Below, piece after piece: positions 35,077 through 43,099 of a stretch of 64,000 nt of DNA (positions are counted from its first letter, which is position 1; each line of letters starts with the position of its first letter). Origin of the DNA: Clostridiales bacterium. GTDB taxonomy: Bacteria > Bacillota > Clostridia > Oscillospirales > Oscillospiraceae. Under the pieces are notes generated by a model. That model saw nothing but the letters and a program-made list of their open reading frames with translations, did no database searches and was not told the origin of the DNA. The DNA lies in NCBI GenBank assembly GCA_902363045.1, contig CABIYX010000003.1, forward strand, positions 65,419 to 129,418, given 5' to 3'. The translations under genes were made by a program, and so were the position numbers.

Positions 35077-35679
35077 CTACCGTGTATAGATCACCGCCGC
35101 CATCACTGCGGCTCCCGCTTGACTCTCCAGGCGCAGGAGGGACGCATCCGCCCTTTCACAGAGCAGAAGCTCCCCGGCAGCCGCCCGGGCTCCCGCGCCT
35201 GGGAGCGTCAGATCTCCCTCTGCGCAGTACAGTGCAAGCGTGAGGTTTGGATAGTCCTGAGGTGCGGACACCGGAGCCGCCCACTGACAGCTGCCTCCGG
35301 CGGGCAGCGTAATGGGCTGCACAATGCCCTGACACGCGCCCTTCCGCAGCATCAAATTAAAATCCACACAGCGCCCCCAGGACTCCACCGGAACGCCTCC
35401 GTCAAACCCGCGGACTGTGCAAACCTCCAGCGCGCCGCGCTCTCCCTGCCCAATTTTAAGCTCCAATTCGCCCTTCAAAACAGAGATGAGGCGGTTATAA
35501 TCCGGCAGCGGTGTAAAATCAGAGTGCTCCAGCTCTACCTGGGCGGAGCTGAGCCGCCAGAGGAAATCTCGCTCGGCATATACCGCCTCCTCCGGCGCAA
35601 TCGCCAGTTGAGTGGTCGTTCCTCCCGACCAGGCAGTTGTCACATACTGCGCCCGGGTGAAATGCCTCCATTCCATCAA
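35077..35679 (-). CDS. hutD: HutD-family protein
   Basis: The 200-residue cupin-like protein matches HutD at TTAWSGGTTTQLAIAPEEAVYAERDFLWRLSSAQVE, with SDFTPLPDYNRLISVLKGELEL following. HutD accompanies histidine-utilisation genes and is thought to limit the pathway, perhaps by binding N-formylglutamate or urocanate-type ligands. It lies between folD and folT on the minus strand. It is evidence that this folate block belongs with the hut genes. Confidence 0.85.
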   Translation of the reverse strand: MMEWRHFTRAQYVTTAWSGGTTTQLAIAPEEAVYAERDFLWRLSSAQVELEHSDFTPLPDYNRLISVLKGELELKIGQGERGALEVCTVRGFDGGVPVESWGRCVDFNLMLRKGACQGIVQPITLPAGGSCQWAAPVSAPQDYPNLTLALYCAEGDLTLPGAGARAAAGELLLCERADASLLRLESQAGAAVMAAVIYTR

Positions 35680-35692
35680 AACGCTTCCTTTC

Positions 35693-36244
35693 TTAATTCA
35701 AGGCCGGAACCAGGCCGCCCCGGCGCAGCAGCTTCATCAGGGGAATCACGATCGTCGTCACGATAGCCACGATCACAATATCCTTTCCAAAGCGGATCAG
35801 CGCGCTGCCAAACACGAAGGCAAAGGAGTAATAGTCATAGATCAGGCTGTCCAGCCACAGGCAGACGGTTGTCACACAGCTGGTTGCAAAGGAGCCCACA
35901 AGGCAGACCGCGTAGCAGGTCACAGGACACGACTCCAGCAGACGGCCGCTCTTCCAAAAGAACTTGGCCGCGCACCCGATCACCAAGCCGCGGACCACGG
36001 GCGGCAGCAGCCACAAAATCGTGGTGGGCATCAGACCATACATCATCACCTGACACAAAAATTCCCCCAGCAGAGCCGTCAGGCCGCCGGCCGCCGGGCC
36101 AAACAGCAGCGCTACTACAACCACTGGCAGAGACTTGAAGGTGATCTCCAGGTTTCCTGTCTTAATTGTAAAGGTCATGCTTAAAAGCACATAAACCGCA
36201 ACCAGAAGTGCAATATAACACAATTTTTTCGTAGTTTTTGACAT
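35693..36244 (-). CDS. folT: ECF transporter S-component, folate (FolT-like)
   Basis: The 183-residue membrane protein has about five to six spans and the S-component N-terminus (KKLCYIALLVAVYVLLSM, then LEITFKSLPVVVVALLFGPAAGGLTALLGEFLCQ). With a shared EcfAA'T energy module (not in the window) it would take up folate. The THF riboswitch directly upstream makes folate the strongly supported substrate. Confidence 0.9.
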   Translation of the reverse strand: MSKTTKKLCYIALLVAVYVLLSMTFTIKTGNLEITFKSLPVVVVALLFGPAAGGLTALLGEFLCQVMMYGLMPTTILWLLPPVVRGLVIGCAAKFFWKSGRLLESCPVTCYAVCLVGSFATSCVTTVCLWLDSLIYDYYSFAFVFGSALIRFGKDIVIVAIVTTIVIPLMKLLRRGGLVPALN

Positions 36245-36256
36245 AAAAATACGCTC

Positions 36257-36281
36257 CTTTCATGGCTTGTTGCCATGAAAG
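36257..36281 (-). promoter_or_regulatory. Hairpin sequestering the folT ribosome site
   Basis: A perfect 10-bp stem (36257-36266 with 36272-36281) contains part of the AAAGGAG ribosome site on its 3' side, ten bases before the folT ATG. It is the likely expression platform of the THF riboswitch, acting on translation. Confidence 0.7.
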
Positions 36282-36297
36282 AAGCGCACTTCTCCAT

Positions 36298-36390
36298 GGC
36301 AGCGGATGCGGCTCTGCAACGCGGGAATCCCCTTCGTTCACCGGCAACCTCCCATCCGGTGACACTTAACGCACAAAGCCTACTCTGTCA
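36298..36390 (-). promoter_or_regulatory. Tetrahydrofolate (THF) riboswitch
   Basis: The minus strand reads AGAGTAG, then GCGTTAAGTGTC, ATGGGAGG, ACGAAG, CGTTGCAGAGCC and finally GCATCCGCT. These are the conserved blocks of the THF-I aptamer in the right order and spacing. It sits directly upstream of the folate transporter gene, the usual place for the class. Confidence 0.92.
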
Positions 36391-36404
36391 AAATGGCTTC
36401 AAAA

Positions 36405-37040
36405 TCACATCTGGCTCAGAACATTCTGATAGATCTGGTCCGCCAGGGGCAGGGCCTTCGCCAGAAGCTCCTCGCCCTTCTTACGGTAATCCTCCGCCAG
36501 TTCCTTGTTCTTCAGGCTGCCGATATTGATCAGCACATTGAGCCACGCGCCCTGGATGGCCGCCCGCATAGACAGAGCGGAGACGCCCAGGTCGCTGGCC
36601 GCGCTGTCGTTGGTCTTGCCCAGCAGCTCAGCGGTCAGCTCCAGAGTCTCAGCGGCCAGCTCCATCATCTCAAAGGGAGTACGCGTACAGCCCTCCAGCC
36701 CCTTCTGAATGGCGGCGGAGCGGGCAGCCTTCTCCTCGTCCGTGGCCTTCGGCATACCAAACGCGGCGCTGACCACGTTAAACGCCTCTGTATCCCGATC
36801 CATCACATCCACAAAGCGGGCCTTCAGATCCAGCGCCTTCTTCTGGCTGGCCAGAACAAATTCCTGGTATTCGGCATACTTCTCCTTGCTCTTTCCAATG
36901 GTAGTCAGGCCGCACACCATGGCGGTCAGAGCGGCGCCCAGCGCGCCCTCAAGAGCCGCCGTAGAGCCGCCGCCGGGCGCGGGAGCGTCAGACGCCAGTA
37001 CGTCGCAAAACTGGGTCACCTGCATATCTGCTAATTTCAT
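36405..37040 (-). CDS. fchA: Formimino-THF cyclodeaminase / methenyl-THF cyclohydrolase
   Basis: The 211-residue all-helical protein is the stand-alone FTCD C-terminal domain family (APAPGGGSTAALEGALGAALTAMV near residue 20, VMDRDTEAFNVVSAAF near 80). It releases ammonia from 5-formimino-THF and/or hydrolyses 5,10-methenyl-THF. ftcD lies 34 bases upstream in the same operon, which fits the cyclodeaminase step, and the altered folD makes cyclohydrolase activity useful too. Confidence 0.92.
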   Translation of the reverse strand: MKLADMQVTQFCDVLASDAPAPGGGSTAALEGALGAALTAMVCGLTTIGKSKEKYAEYQEFVLASQKKALDLKARFVDVMDRDTEAFNVVSAAFGMPKATDEEKAARSAAIQKGLEGCTRTPFEMMELAAETLELTAELLGKTNDSAASDLGVSALSMRAAIQGAWLNVLINIGSLKNKELAEDYRKKGEELLAKALPLADQIYQNVLSQM

Positions 37041-37074
37041 GGTCCTGCCTCTCCTTTCCTTCGTGTGTCCCCGG

Positions 37075-37989
37075 TTACTTCATATCCAGGAGGTGATACT
37101 CCATGATCTGGTTGTGGCAGTTGAAGTCGCGGGCCTTCAGATAGAACTCGGCGCAGTCGATCATGGCCTTCGCGGGCGTCAGGCCGACGATCTCGCTGTC
37201 CACGATATAAGTACCATAGCGCTCCGCCAGAGCGCGGACCTGCTCATAGACCACATACAGAGGGGTGTCCTCATAGTTGACCATGTTCATGGAAACCTGG
37301 GCGATGCCCCGGTCCTCCATCATAAAGCCCATAGCCTTGCAGCTGCGGAAGCCGCCGGAGGAGCCGCGGATGACCTTCGCGATCTTCTTGGCAACCTCAA
37401 CATCGGAAGTAGCCAGGTTGATGTTGAACGCGACCAGGGGCATACGGGCGCCGATGGCCGTGATGCCGGCGGTGGGATGGATCTTCCGCTCGCCGTAATC
37501 GGGAGCCCAATCCTCCTGAAGCAGCTTCTCCGGCATCCCCTCAAACTCGCCCTTGCGGCAGGTGGCCAGGTTGCGGCGCTCAGGACGGGTGGCGGAGTCC
37601 TCGTACAGGAAGGAGGGAACCTTCAGCTCGTCCCAGATGCGCTGGGCCACGCGCTTGGACAACTCCACGCACTCCTCAACAGTGACGTCCTTGGACTGGG
37701 GAACAAAGGGGATCACGTCCGTAGCGCCCATGCGCTTGTGCTCACCCTTGTGCCTGGTCATGTCGATGCGCTCACTGGCCACCTTGGTCAGCTGGAACGC
37801 CACTTCCTCAATGGCCTTGATGTCGCCGATCAGGGTGAATACGCAGCGGTTATGGTTGCCGTCCGTCTGGGCATCAAAGAGCGTGCAGCCGGGCACGCTG
37901 TTGGCGGCCTCAACCAGAGCGTTGTAGGTAGCCTCGTCCTTTTCCTTGCTGCAACTGAAGTTAGGGATACATTCTACGAGCTTTGCCAT
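37075..37989 (-). CDS. ftcD: Glutamate formimidoyltransferase
   Basis: The 304-residue protein is the formiminotransferase module of FTCD: MAKLVECIPNFSCSKEKD, DAQTDGNHNRCVFTLIG, HKGEHKRMGATDVIPFVP (with the catalytic histidine and folate contacts), then MVNYEDTPLYVVYEQVRALA. It moves the formimino group from N-formimino-glutamate to THF, leaving glutamate. I chose the ATG at 37989, which has GGAGGA seven bases upstream. It is first in the ftcD-fchA operon. Confidence 0.95.
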   Translation of the reverse strand: MAKLVECIPNFSCSKEKDEATYNALVEAANSVPGCTLFDAQTDGNHNRCVFTLIGDIKAIEEVAFQLTKVASERIDMTRHKGEHKRMGATDVIPFVPQSKDVTVEECVELSKRVAQRIWDELKVPSFLYEDSATRPERRNLATCRKGEFEGMPEKLLQEDWAPDYGERKIHPTAGITAIGARMPLVAFNINLATSDVEVAKKIAKVIRGSSGGFRSCKAMGFMMEDRGIAQVSMNMVNYEDTPLYVVYEQVRALAERYGTYIVDSEIVGLTPAKAMIDCAEFYLKARDFNCHNQIMEYHLLDMK

Positions 37990-38069
37990 ATCAATTCCTC
38001 CAAACATACTGCACAAAAATGTGAGGTCTATTTCTCGGGATCTTTGGACAGATTTTTGATTCCAAAGCC

Positions 38070-38075
38070 ATTATA
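38070..38075 (-). promoter_or_regulatory. Extended -10 element of the ftcD promoter
   Basis: The minus strand reads TTGCTATAAT, a TGN-TATAAT extended -10, about 80 bases before ftcD. No good -35 box is visible, which suits activation by a regulator such as the neighbouring LysR protein. Confidence 0.5.
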
Positions 38076-38156
38076 GCAAGCTTTTTCCTGAACAAAAAAT
38101 ATCGTTTTTGTCTATTTGCTATACTGATATGGTATTGCGTTCCCGTTCTCCCCCCT

Positions 38157-39053
38157 CTATTTCTCCGCTTCCTCCCCTTCAAATATGGCCAGAAACCGCT
38201 TGACGCAGCTGGCATAATACAGGTTGCTGCTCCACACCAGCGTCGGGTAGGACAGAATCGAAATCCCCTGGATCGGTTTTGTATAGAGCCCCGAATGAGG
38301 CTGCGTTTCCACGATCGAACGGGGCAGGTAGCTGATCCCAAAGCCAGCTTGGACCAGCTGCATGGCCATGGGTGTGTCATAGCACCGGAATGTGGCATTG
38401 GGTGTAAACCCCTGCCTTTGGCACTCCTTGATCAGGTAACTGCTGTACCCCCACAGGTCATCGCTGCGCAGCAGGCACATGGGGACTCCCTTCAGAGCCT
38501 CCAGTGGAACGGAAGCCTGATCGGGGGCCGGGTCCAGCTCCCGGATCATCACCAGCTCCAGCGGATCCTCCCCCAGAATCCGCTCGTGCAGGCCGGAGCC
38601 CCGCTCCGAAGAGCTGCGCAGAAACAGCAGATGCAGATCGCCCTTGTTCAGATCCTCCAGCAGGTCGCCGGGCGACCCCAGGCGGACATAGAACTCCACC
38701 TGGGGATACTGAGCCCGAAACTCCTTCAGGTACTGCAAGGCGATGGAGATATTGGAATAGATCATTCCGATCTTCAGCAGTCCCCTCATCCCCGCGTTGA
38801 TGTCCCTGACGCTGTCCACGATCGTACGCATATCCTGAAAGAGATTCTGGCTTTGCTGGTACAGGCTGCGTCCGGCCTCTGTCAGCTCCACCCCTTTGTT
38901 GGTGCGCAGGAACAGACACACCCCCAGCTCATCCTCCAAGAGAGCAAGCTGCCGGCTGATGGGGGGCTGCGCCACATGGAGGTTCCGCGCGGCCAGGGAA
39001 ATGCTCTTGGCCTCAGCTACGGCGGAAAAATATTCCAGCTGTCTAAAGTTCAT
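38157..39053 (-). CDS. LysR-family transcriptional regulator of the hut genes
   Basis: The 298-residue protein has the LysR winged helix at its N-terminus (RQLEYFSAVAEAKSISLAARNLHVAQPPISRQLALLEDELG) and a periplasmic-binding-like effector domain. It is divergent from hutU with a 150-base shared region and lies next to ftcD, so hut control with urocanate or a downstream imidazole as inducer is the likely role. No ligand residues can be assigned. Confidence 0.88.
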   Translation of the reverse strand: MNFRQLEYFSAVAEAKSISLAARNLHVAQPPISRQLALLEDELGVCLFLRTNKGVELTEAGRSLYQQSQNLFQDMRTIVDSVRDINAGMRGLLKIGMIYSNISIALQYLKEFRAQYPQVEFYVRLGSPGDLLEDLNKGDLHLLFLRSSSERGSGLHERILGEDPLELVMIRELDPAPDQASVPLEALKGVPMCLLRSDDLWGYSSYLIKECQRQGFTPNATFRCYDTPMAMQLVQAGFGISYLPRSIVETQPHSGLYTKPIQGISILSYPTLVWSSNLYYASCVKRFLAIFEGEEAEK

Positions 39054-39060
39054 AAAAACA

Positions 39061-39079
39061 CCATACCCTTTCTATATGG
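39061..39079. promoter_or_regulatory. Candidate LysR binding site
   Basis: CCATA-N9-TATGG, an interrupted palindrome of LysR size, lies just upstream of the lysR start in the divergent lysR-hutU region. No binding evidence exists. Confidence 0.35.
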
Positions 39080-39203
39080 CTAATATATAATATGGATTCT
39101 TTTCATTATAGCAGTTTTCATGTAAAATACAACCATACGGAGGACGGTTTTGCGGTGCGCATTACACGTTTTTCACAAAATGTTATGAAATGAGGGAATG
39201 ACA

Positions 39204-41231
39204 ATGAGTAGTACCATAAACGACGCTATGACCATCAAGTTGGACTATGAGCTGCCTGAGTACCCGGCTTTTGAAGCGGGAATCCGCCGCGCACCCCGCC
39301 GGGAATCCCACCTGACCGAGGCCGACAAGGCTCTGGCCATCAAGAACGCTCTGCGTTACATCCATCCGGATCACCACGAGCAGATGGCTAAGGAGTTTGC
39401 CCAGGAGCTGGAGGAGCATGGCCGGATTTACGGCTACCGTTTCCGCCCCGCCGGCAAGCTGTACGGCAAGCCCATCGAGGAGTACAAGGGCAACTGCACC
39501 GAGGCCAAGGCCTTCCAGGTCATGATCGACAACAACCTGGACTTTGATGTGGCTCTGTACCCCTATGAGCTGGTGACCTACGGTGAGTCCGGTCAGGTTT
39601 GCCAGAACTGGATGCAGTACCGCCTGATCAAGAAGTATCTGGAGGTCATGACCGATGAGCAGACTCTGGTGGTCATGTCCGGCCACCCCCTGGGCCTGTT
39701 CCACTCTCATAAGCTGGCGCCCCGCTGCATCATCTCCAACGGTCTGATGATCGGTATGTACGACGACCAGAAGAACTTCAACCGCGCCGCCGCTCTGGGC
39801 GTTGCCAACTACGGCCAGATGACCGCCGGCGGCTGGATGTACATCGGTCCCCAGGGCATCGTGCACGGCACCTTCAACACCCTGCTGGGCGCTGGCCGCC
39901 TGAAGCTGGGCGTTCCCGAGGACGGCAACCTGGCCGGCCGCCTGTTCATCTCCGCCGGTCTGGGCGGCATGAGCGGCGCCCAGGGCAAGGCCGCTGAGAT
40001 CGCCGGCGCCGCCTCCATCATCGCCGAGGTGGACGATTCCCGCATCACCACCCGCTACACCCAGGGCTGGGTCACCCACCGCACCGACAGCCTGGATGAA
40101 GCTCTGTCCATCGCCCAGGAGCACCTGAACAGCAAGACCGCCTGCGCGGTTGCCTACCACGGCAACGTGGTGGATCTGCTGGAGTACCTGTATGAGAAGG
40201 GCGTCCATGTGGATCTGATGAGCGACCAGACCTCCTGTCACATGGCTCACGACGGCGGCTACTGCCCCCAGGGCCTGACCTTCGAGCAGCGCACCGAGAT
40301 GCTGGATAAGGATCCCGAGGGCTTCGCCAAGCTGGTTGACAAGACTTTGAAGCATCACTATGAGATGATCTGCAAGTTCCATGAGAAGGGCACCTACTTC
40401 TTCGACTACGGCAACGCCTTCCTGAAGTCCGTTTACGACGCCGGCGTGCCCGCTGAGAAGATCTGCAAGAACGGTGAAAACGACCTGGACGGCTTCGTAT
40501 TCCCCTCCTATGTGGAAGACATCCTCGGTCCCACCCTGTTCGACTTCGGCTACGGTCCCTTCCGTTGGTGCTGCCTGTCCCGGAAGCCCGAGGACCTGGC
40601 CAAGACCGACGCGGCTGCCGCCGAGTACATCAAGGCGCACACCCGCCGCTATCAGGACCACGACAACTACGTCTGGGTCCGTGACGCCGGCAAGAACAAG
40701 ATGGTCGTGGGCACCCAGTGCCGGATCCTGTACTCCGACGCTATGGGCCGCATGAACCTGGCTCTGAAGTTCAACGAGATGGTCCGCAACGGCGAGATCG
40801 GTCCTGTCATGCTGGGCCGCGACCACCACGATACCGGCGGAACCGACTCCCCCTTCCGTGAGACCTCCAACATCAAGGACGGCTCCAACATCATGGCCGA
40901 CATGGCGACCCAGTGCTACGCCGGCAACGCCGCCCGCGGCATGAGCCTGATCGCGCTGCACAATGGCGGCGGCGTGGGCGTCAGCAAGTCCATCAACGGC
41001 GGCTTCGGCATGGTGCTGGACGGCTCTGAGCGCGTGGACCAGATTCTGAAGATGTCCATGCCTTGGGACGTGATGGTGGGCGTTGCCCGCCGCTCCTGGG
41101 CCCGCAACGAAAATGCTCTGACGACCGCGGCCGAGTACAACAAGATGTACGAGGGCCAGGACCACATCACCCTCCCCTATGTGGCGGATGACGCTGTGGT
41201 GGAGAGCGCGGTCAAGACCATGAAGGGCTGA
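39204..41231 (+). CDS. hutU: Urocanate hydratase (long form)
   Basis: The 675-residue enzyme converts urocanate to 4-imidazolone-5-propanoate using bound NAD. Hallmarks include YGQMTAGGWMYIGPQGIVHGTFNTLLGA and GPFRWCCLSRKPEDLAKTD near the catalytic Cys/Gly region, then LGRDHHDTGGTDSPFRET and HNGGGVGVSKSINGGFGM. It is about 120 residues longer than the classic Pseudomonas enzyme, as in many Firmicutes. I chose the ATG at 39204, six bases after GAGGGA, over the ATG at 39198, which touches that site. Strong codon bias suggests high expression. Confidence 0.95.
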   Translation: MSSTINDAMTIKLDYELPEYPAFEAGIRRAPRRESHLTEADKALAIKNALRYIHPDHHEQMAKEFAQELEEHGRIYGYRFRPAGKLYGKPIEEYKGNCTEAKAFQVMIDNNLDFDVALYPYELVTYGESGQVCQNWMQYRLIKKYLEVMTDEQTLVVMSGHPLGLFHSHKLAPRCIISNGLMIGMYDDQKNFNRAAALGVANYGQMTAGGWMYIGPQGIVHGTFNTLLGAGRLKLGVPEDGNLAGRLFISAGLGGMSGAQGKAAEIAGAASIIAEVDDSRITTRYTQGWVTHRTDSLDEALSIAQEHLNSKTACAVAYHGNVVDLLEYLYEKGVHVDLMSDQTSCHMAHDGGYCPQGLTFEQRTEMLDKDPEGFAKLVDKTLKHHYEMICKFHEKGTYFFDYGNAFLKSVYDAGVPAEKICKNGENDLDGFVFPSYVEDILGPTLFDFGYGPFRWCCLSRKPEDLAKTDAAAAEYIKAHTRRYQDHDNYVWVRDAGKNKMVVGTQCRILYSDAMGRMNLALKFNEMVRNGEIGPVMLGRDHHDTGGTDSPFRETSNIKDGSNIMADMATQCYAGNAARGMSLIALHNGGGVGVSKSINGGFGMVLDGSERVDQILKMSMPWDVMVGVARRSWARNENALTTAAEYNKMYEGQDHITLPYVADDAVVESAVKTMKG

Positions 41232-41257
41232 TCTCTGATCTCATCACCCAAATGAAT

Positions 41258-41287
41258 AAGCGGGGGCGCAGCCGCGCCCCCGCTTTT
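41258..41287 (+). terminator. Hairpin between hutU and hutI (attenuating terminator)
   Basis: A perfect 12-bp GC stem (41258-41269 with 41274-41285) is followed by only four T. It ends 15 bases before hutI, so it probably lowers hutI relative to hutU or protects the hutU transcript end. Confidence 0.6.
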
Positions 41288-41301
41288 GGAAAGGAGCACG
41301 C

Positions 41302-42528
41302 ATGAGCGAACTACTGCTGACCAACATCGGAATGCTGGCCACCCCCACCGGCTCCAGCGCCCGCAGAGGCGCGGAGCAGGGGCAGATCCAGATCCTGCGG
41401 AACGCCTGGGTCCTGATCTCCCAGGGCCAGATCGCCCAGGTGGGGACGGGGACGCCTCCTGCCGTGAGCGGTGCCCAGGTGGTGGACGCCGGCGGGAAGC
41501 TGGTGACCCCCGGACTGGTGGACGCCCACACCCATCTGATTTTCGGCGGCTGGCGCCAGAATGAGCTTGGCATGAAGCTCCATGGAAAGAGCTATCTGGA
41601 CATCCAGAACGCCGGCGGCGGCATCCAGTCCACCACGAACGCCACCCGTCAGGCCACTGAGGAGGAGCTCACCCAGAAGGCCGCCGCGGCCCTGGATGAG
41701 ATGATGCGGTTCGGTACCACCACCTGCGAGGCCAAAAGCGGCTACGGACTGGCCCTGGAGCACGAGCTGAAGCAGCTGCGTGCCATCCGCCGCCTGCAGG
41801 AAGAGCACCCCATGGATGTGACAGCCACCTTTATGGGCGCCCACCTGGTCCCGGCAGAGTACAAGCAGGACCGCGCGGAGTATATCCGCCTGGTCTGTGA
41901 GGAGATGATGCCCGCCGTCAAGGAGCAGGGCATCGCCAAATTCTGCGATGTGTTCTGTGAAGCGGACACCTTTACTGTGGAGGAGGCCCGTCAGATCTTG
42001 GAGGCCGGCCTGCACCATGGCCTGCGCCCCAAGATCCACGCCGACGAGATCGAGGCCATCGGCGGCTCTCAGCTGGCCGGGGAAATCGGCGCGATCTCCG
42101 CGGAGCACCTGATCGTCTGTCCTCCCGAGGGCATCGCCAGCATGGCCAAGGGCGGCGTGATCGCCTGTCTGCTGCCCGCCACCAGCTTCTGCCTGGGCTC
42201 CACCTATGCCCCGGCCCGGGAGATGGTGTCTGCCGGTGTACCGGTGGCCATGGCCTCCGACTTCAACCCGGGCTCCTGCCCCTGCCTCAACCTGCAGCTC
42301 GTCATCAATCTGGGGTGCCTGCGCTACCGCCTGACCCCGGAAGAGGTGCTGACAGCCGTTACTCTGAACGCTGCCGCGGCCATTGACATGGCAGACCGTG
42401 TGGGTTCCGTGGAGACCGGGAAGCAGGGCGACCTGGTGATCTGGGACGCGCCGGATCTGGATTATATCTGCTACCGCTTTGGGAGCAACCTGGTACAGAC
42501 TGTCATCAAAAAGGGCCGCCTGGTTTAA
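41302..42528 (+). CDS. hutI: Imidazolonepropionase
   Basis: The 408-residue amidohydrolase opens the imidazolone ring to give N-formimino-glutamate, the FtcD substrate. It shows LVTPGLVDAHTHLIFGGWRQNEL with metal-binding histidines, TTCEAKSGYGLALEHELKQLR, HADEIEAIGGSQLAGEIGA and ASDFNPGSCPCLNLQLVIN. GGAAAGGAG precedes the ATG. It follows hutU by 70 bases across a hairpin. Confidence 0.95.
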   Translation: MSELLLTNIGMLATPTGSSARRGAEQGQIQILRNAWVLISQGQIAQVGTGTPPAVSGAQVVDAGGKLVTPGLVDAHTHLIFGGWRQNELGMKLHGKSYLDIQNAGGGIQSTTNATRQATEEELTQKAAAALDEMMRFGTTTCEAKSGYGLALEHELKQLRAIRRLQEEHPMDVTATFMGAHLVPAEYKQDRAEYIRLVCEEMMPAVKEQGIAKFCDVFCEADTFTVEEARQILEAGLHHGLRPKIHADEIEAIGGSQLAGEIGAISAEHLIVCPPEGIASMAKGGVIACLLPATSFCLGSTYAPAREMVSAGVPVAMASDFNPGSCPCLNLQLVINLGCLRYRLTPEEVLTAVTLNAAAAIDMADRVGSVETGKQGDLVIWDAPDLDYICYRFGSNLVQTVIKKGRLV

Positions 42529-42567
42529 ACCCGCCGGCTACCCCGTTCTGGAAGGAGGCGGACCGCT

Positions 42568-43005
42568 TTGGACCGGACTGACTATCAGATTTTGAATCTG
42601 CTGCAAAACGACTGCCGCGCCACCCTGAAGGTAATCGGAGAGCAGGTCGGCCTCACCGCCCCCGCCGTCTCCGAGCGGATCCGCCGCATGGAAGAGACCG
42701 GCGTAATCCGGAACTTCCGCATCGATGTGGACCGCCGGCAGCTGGACTGCAACATTACGGGCTTCATTTTAGTGGCCCCAGAGCCGGATAAATACGAGCG
42801 TTTCTGCCGCTTCTGTGAAAAAACGCCGGCCATTCTCAGCCATTCTCACACCATTGGAATTTTCAACGCGGTACTGCGTTTTGCCGTGCGGGACACGCAG
42901 GAGCTGGACGCGATCCTGTCCGGCATCAAGCGCTATGGAAATTCACAGACCTCGGTGGAGCTGGGCCTATACTTTGACCACAAGGATATTCCGCTCCCCG
43001 ACTGA
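42568..43005 (+). CDS. Lrp/AsnC-family regulator
   Basis: The 145-residue protein has a winged helix (MDRTDYQILNLLQNDCRATLKVIGEQVGLTAPAVSERIRRM) and an AsnC ligand domain (AVLRFAVRDTQELDAILSGIKRYG). Such regulators sense amino acids as octamers. The TTG at 42568 is the only good start, nine bases after GGAGG. It follows hutI by 39 bases, so histidine or glutamate sensing for this island is likely. Confidence 0.9.
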   Translation: MDRTDYQILNLLQNDCRATLKVIGEQVGLTAPAVSERIRRMEETGVIRNFRIDVDRRQLDCNITGFILVAPEPDKYERFCRFCEKTPAILSHSHTIGIFNAVLRFAVRDTQELDAILSGIKRYGNSQTSVELGLYFDHKDIPLPD

Positions 43006-43052
43006 ACCACTTACTTTCTTTGCCATTCTCCAACCTTCCTTATATGTGGAAT

Positions 43053-43079
43053 GAGCCGCATGCCATCTGCATACGGCTC
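43053..43079. terminator. Weak bidirectional terminator
   Basis: An 11-pair stem with one mismatch (GAGCCGCATGC/GCATACGGCTC) between convergent hutI-lrp and fhs. T-runs are short on both sides. Confidence 0.5.
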
Positions 43080-43099
43080 TTCCATTATTCCTTTTTGGA

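Noticed and set aside
39183..41165. A 660-codon open frame opposite hutU, and similar long frames opposite folC, livFG, DHHW, mtaD and others
   Set aside because: They are the antisense shadow of GC-rich, codon-biased genes. They have low-complexity Gly/Ala/His/Gln composition and no ribosome sites, and the plus-strand genes are certain.
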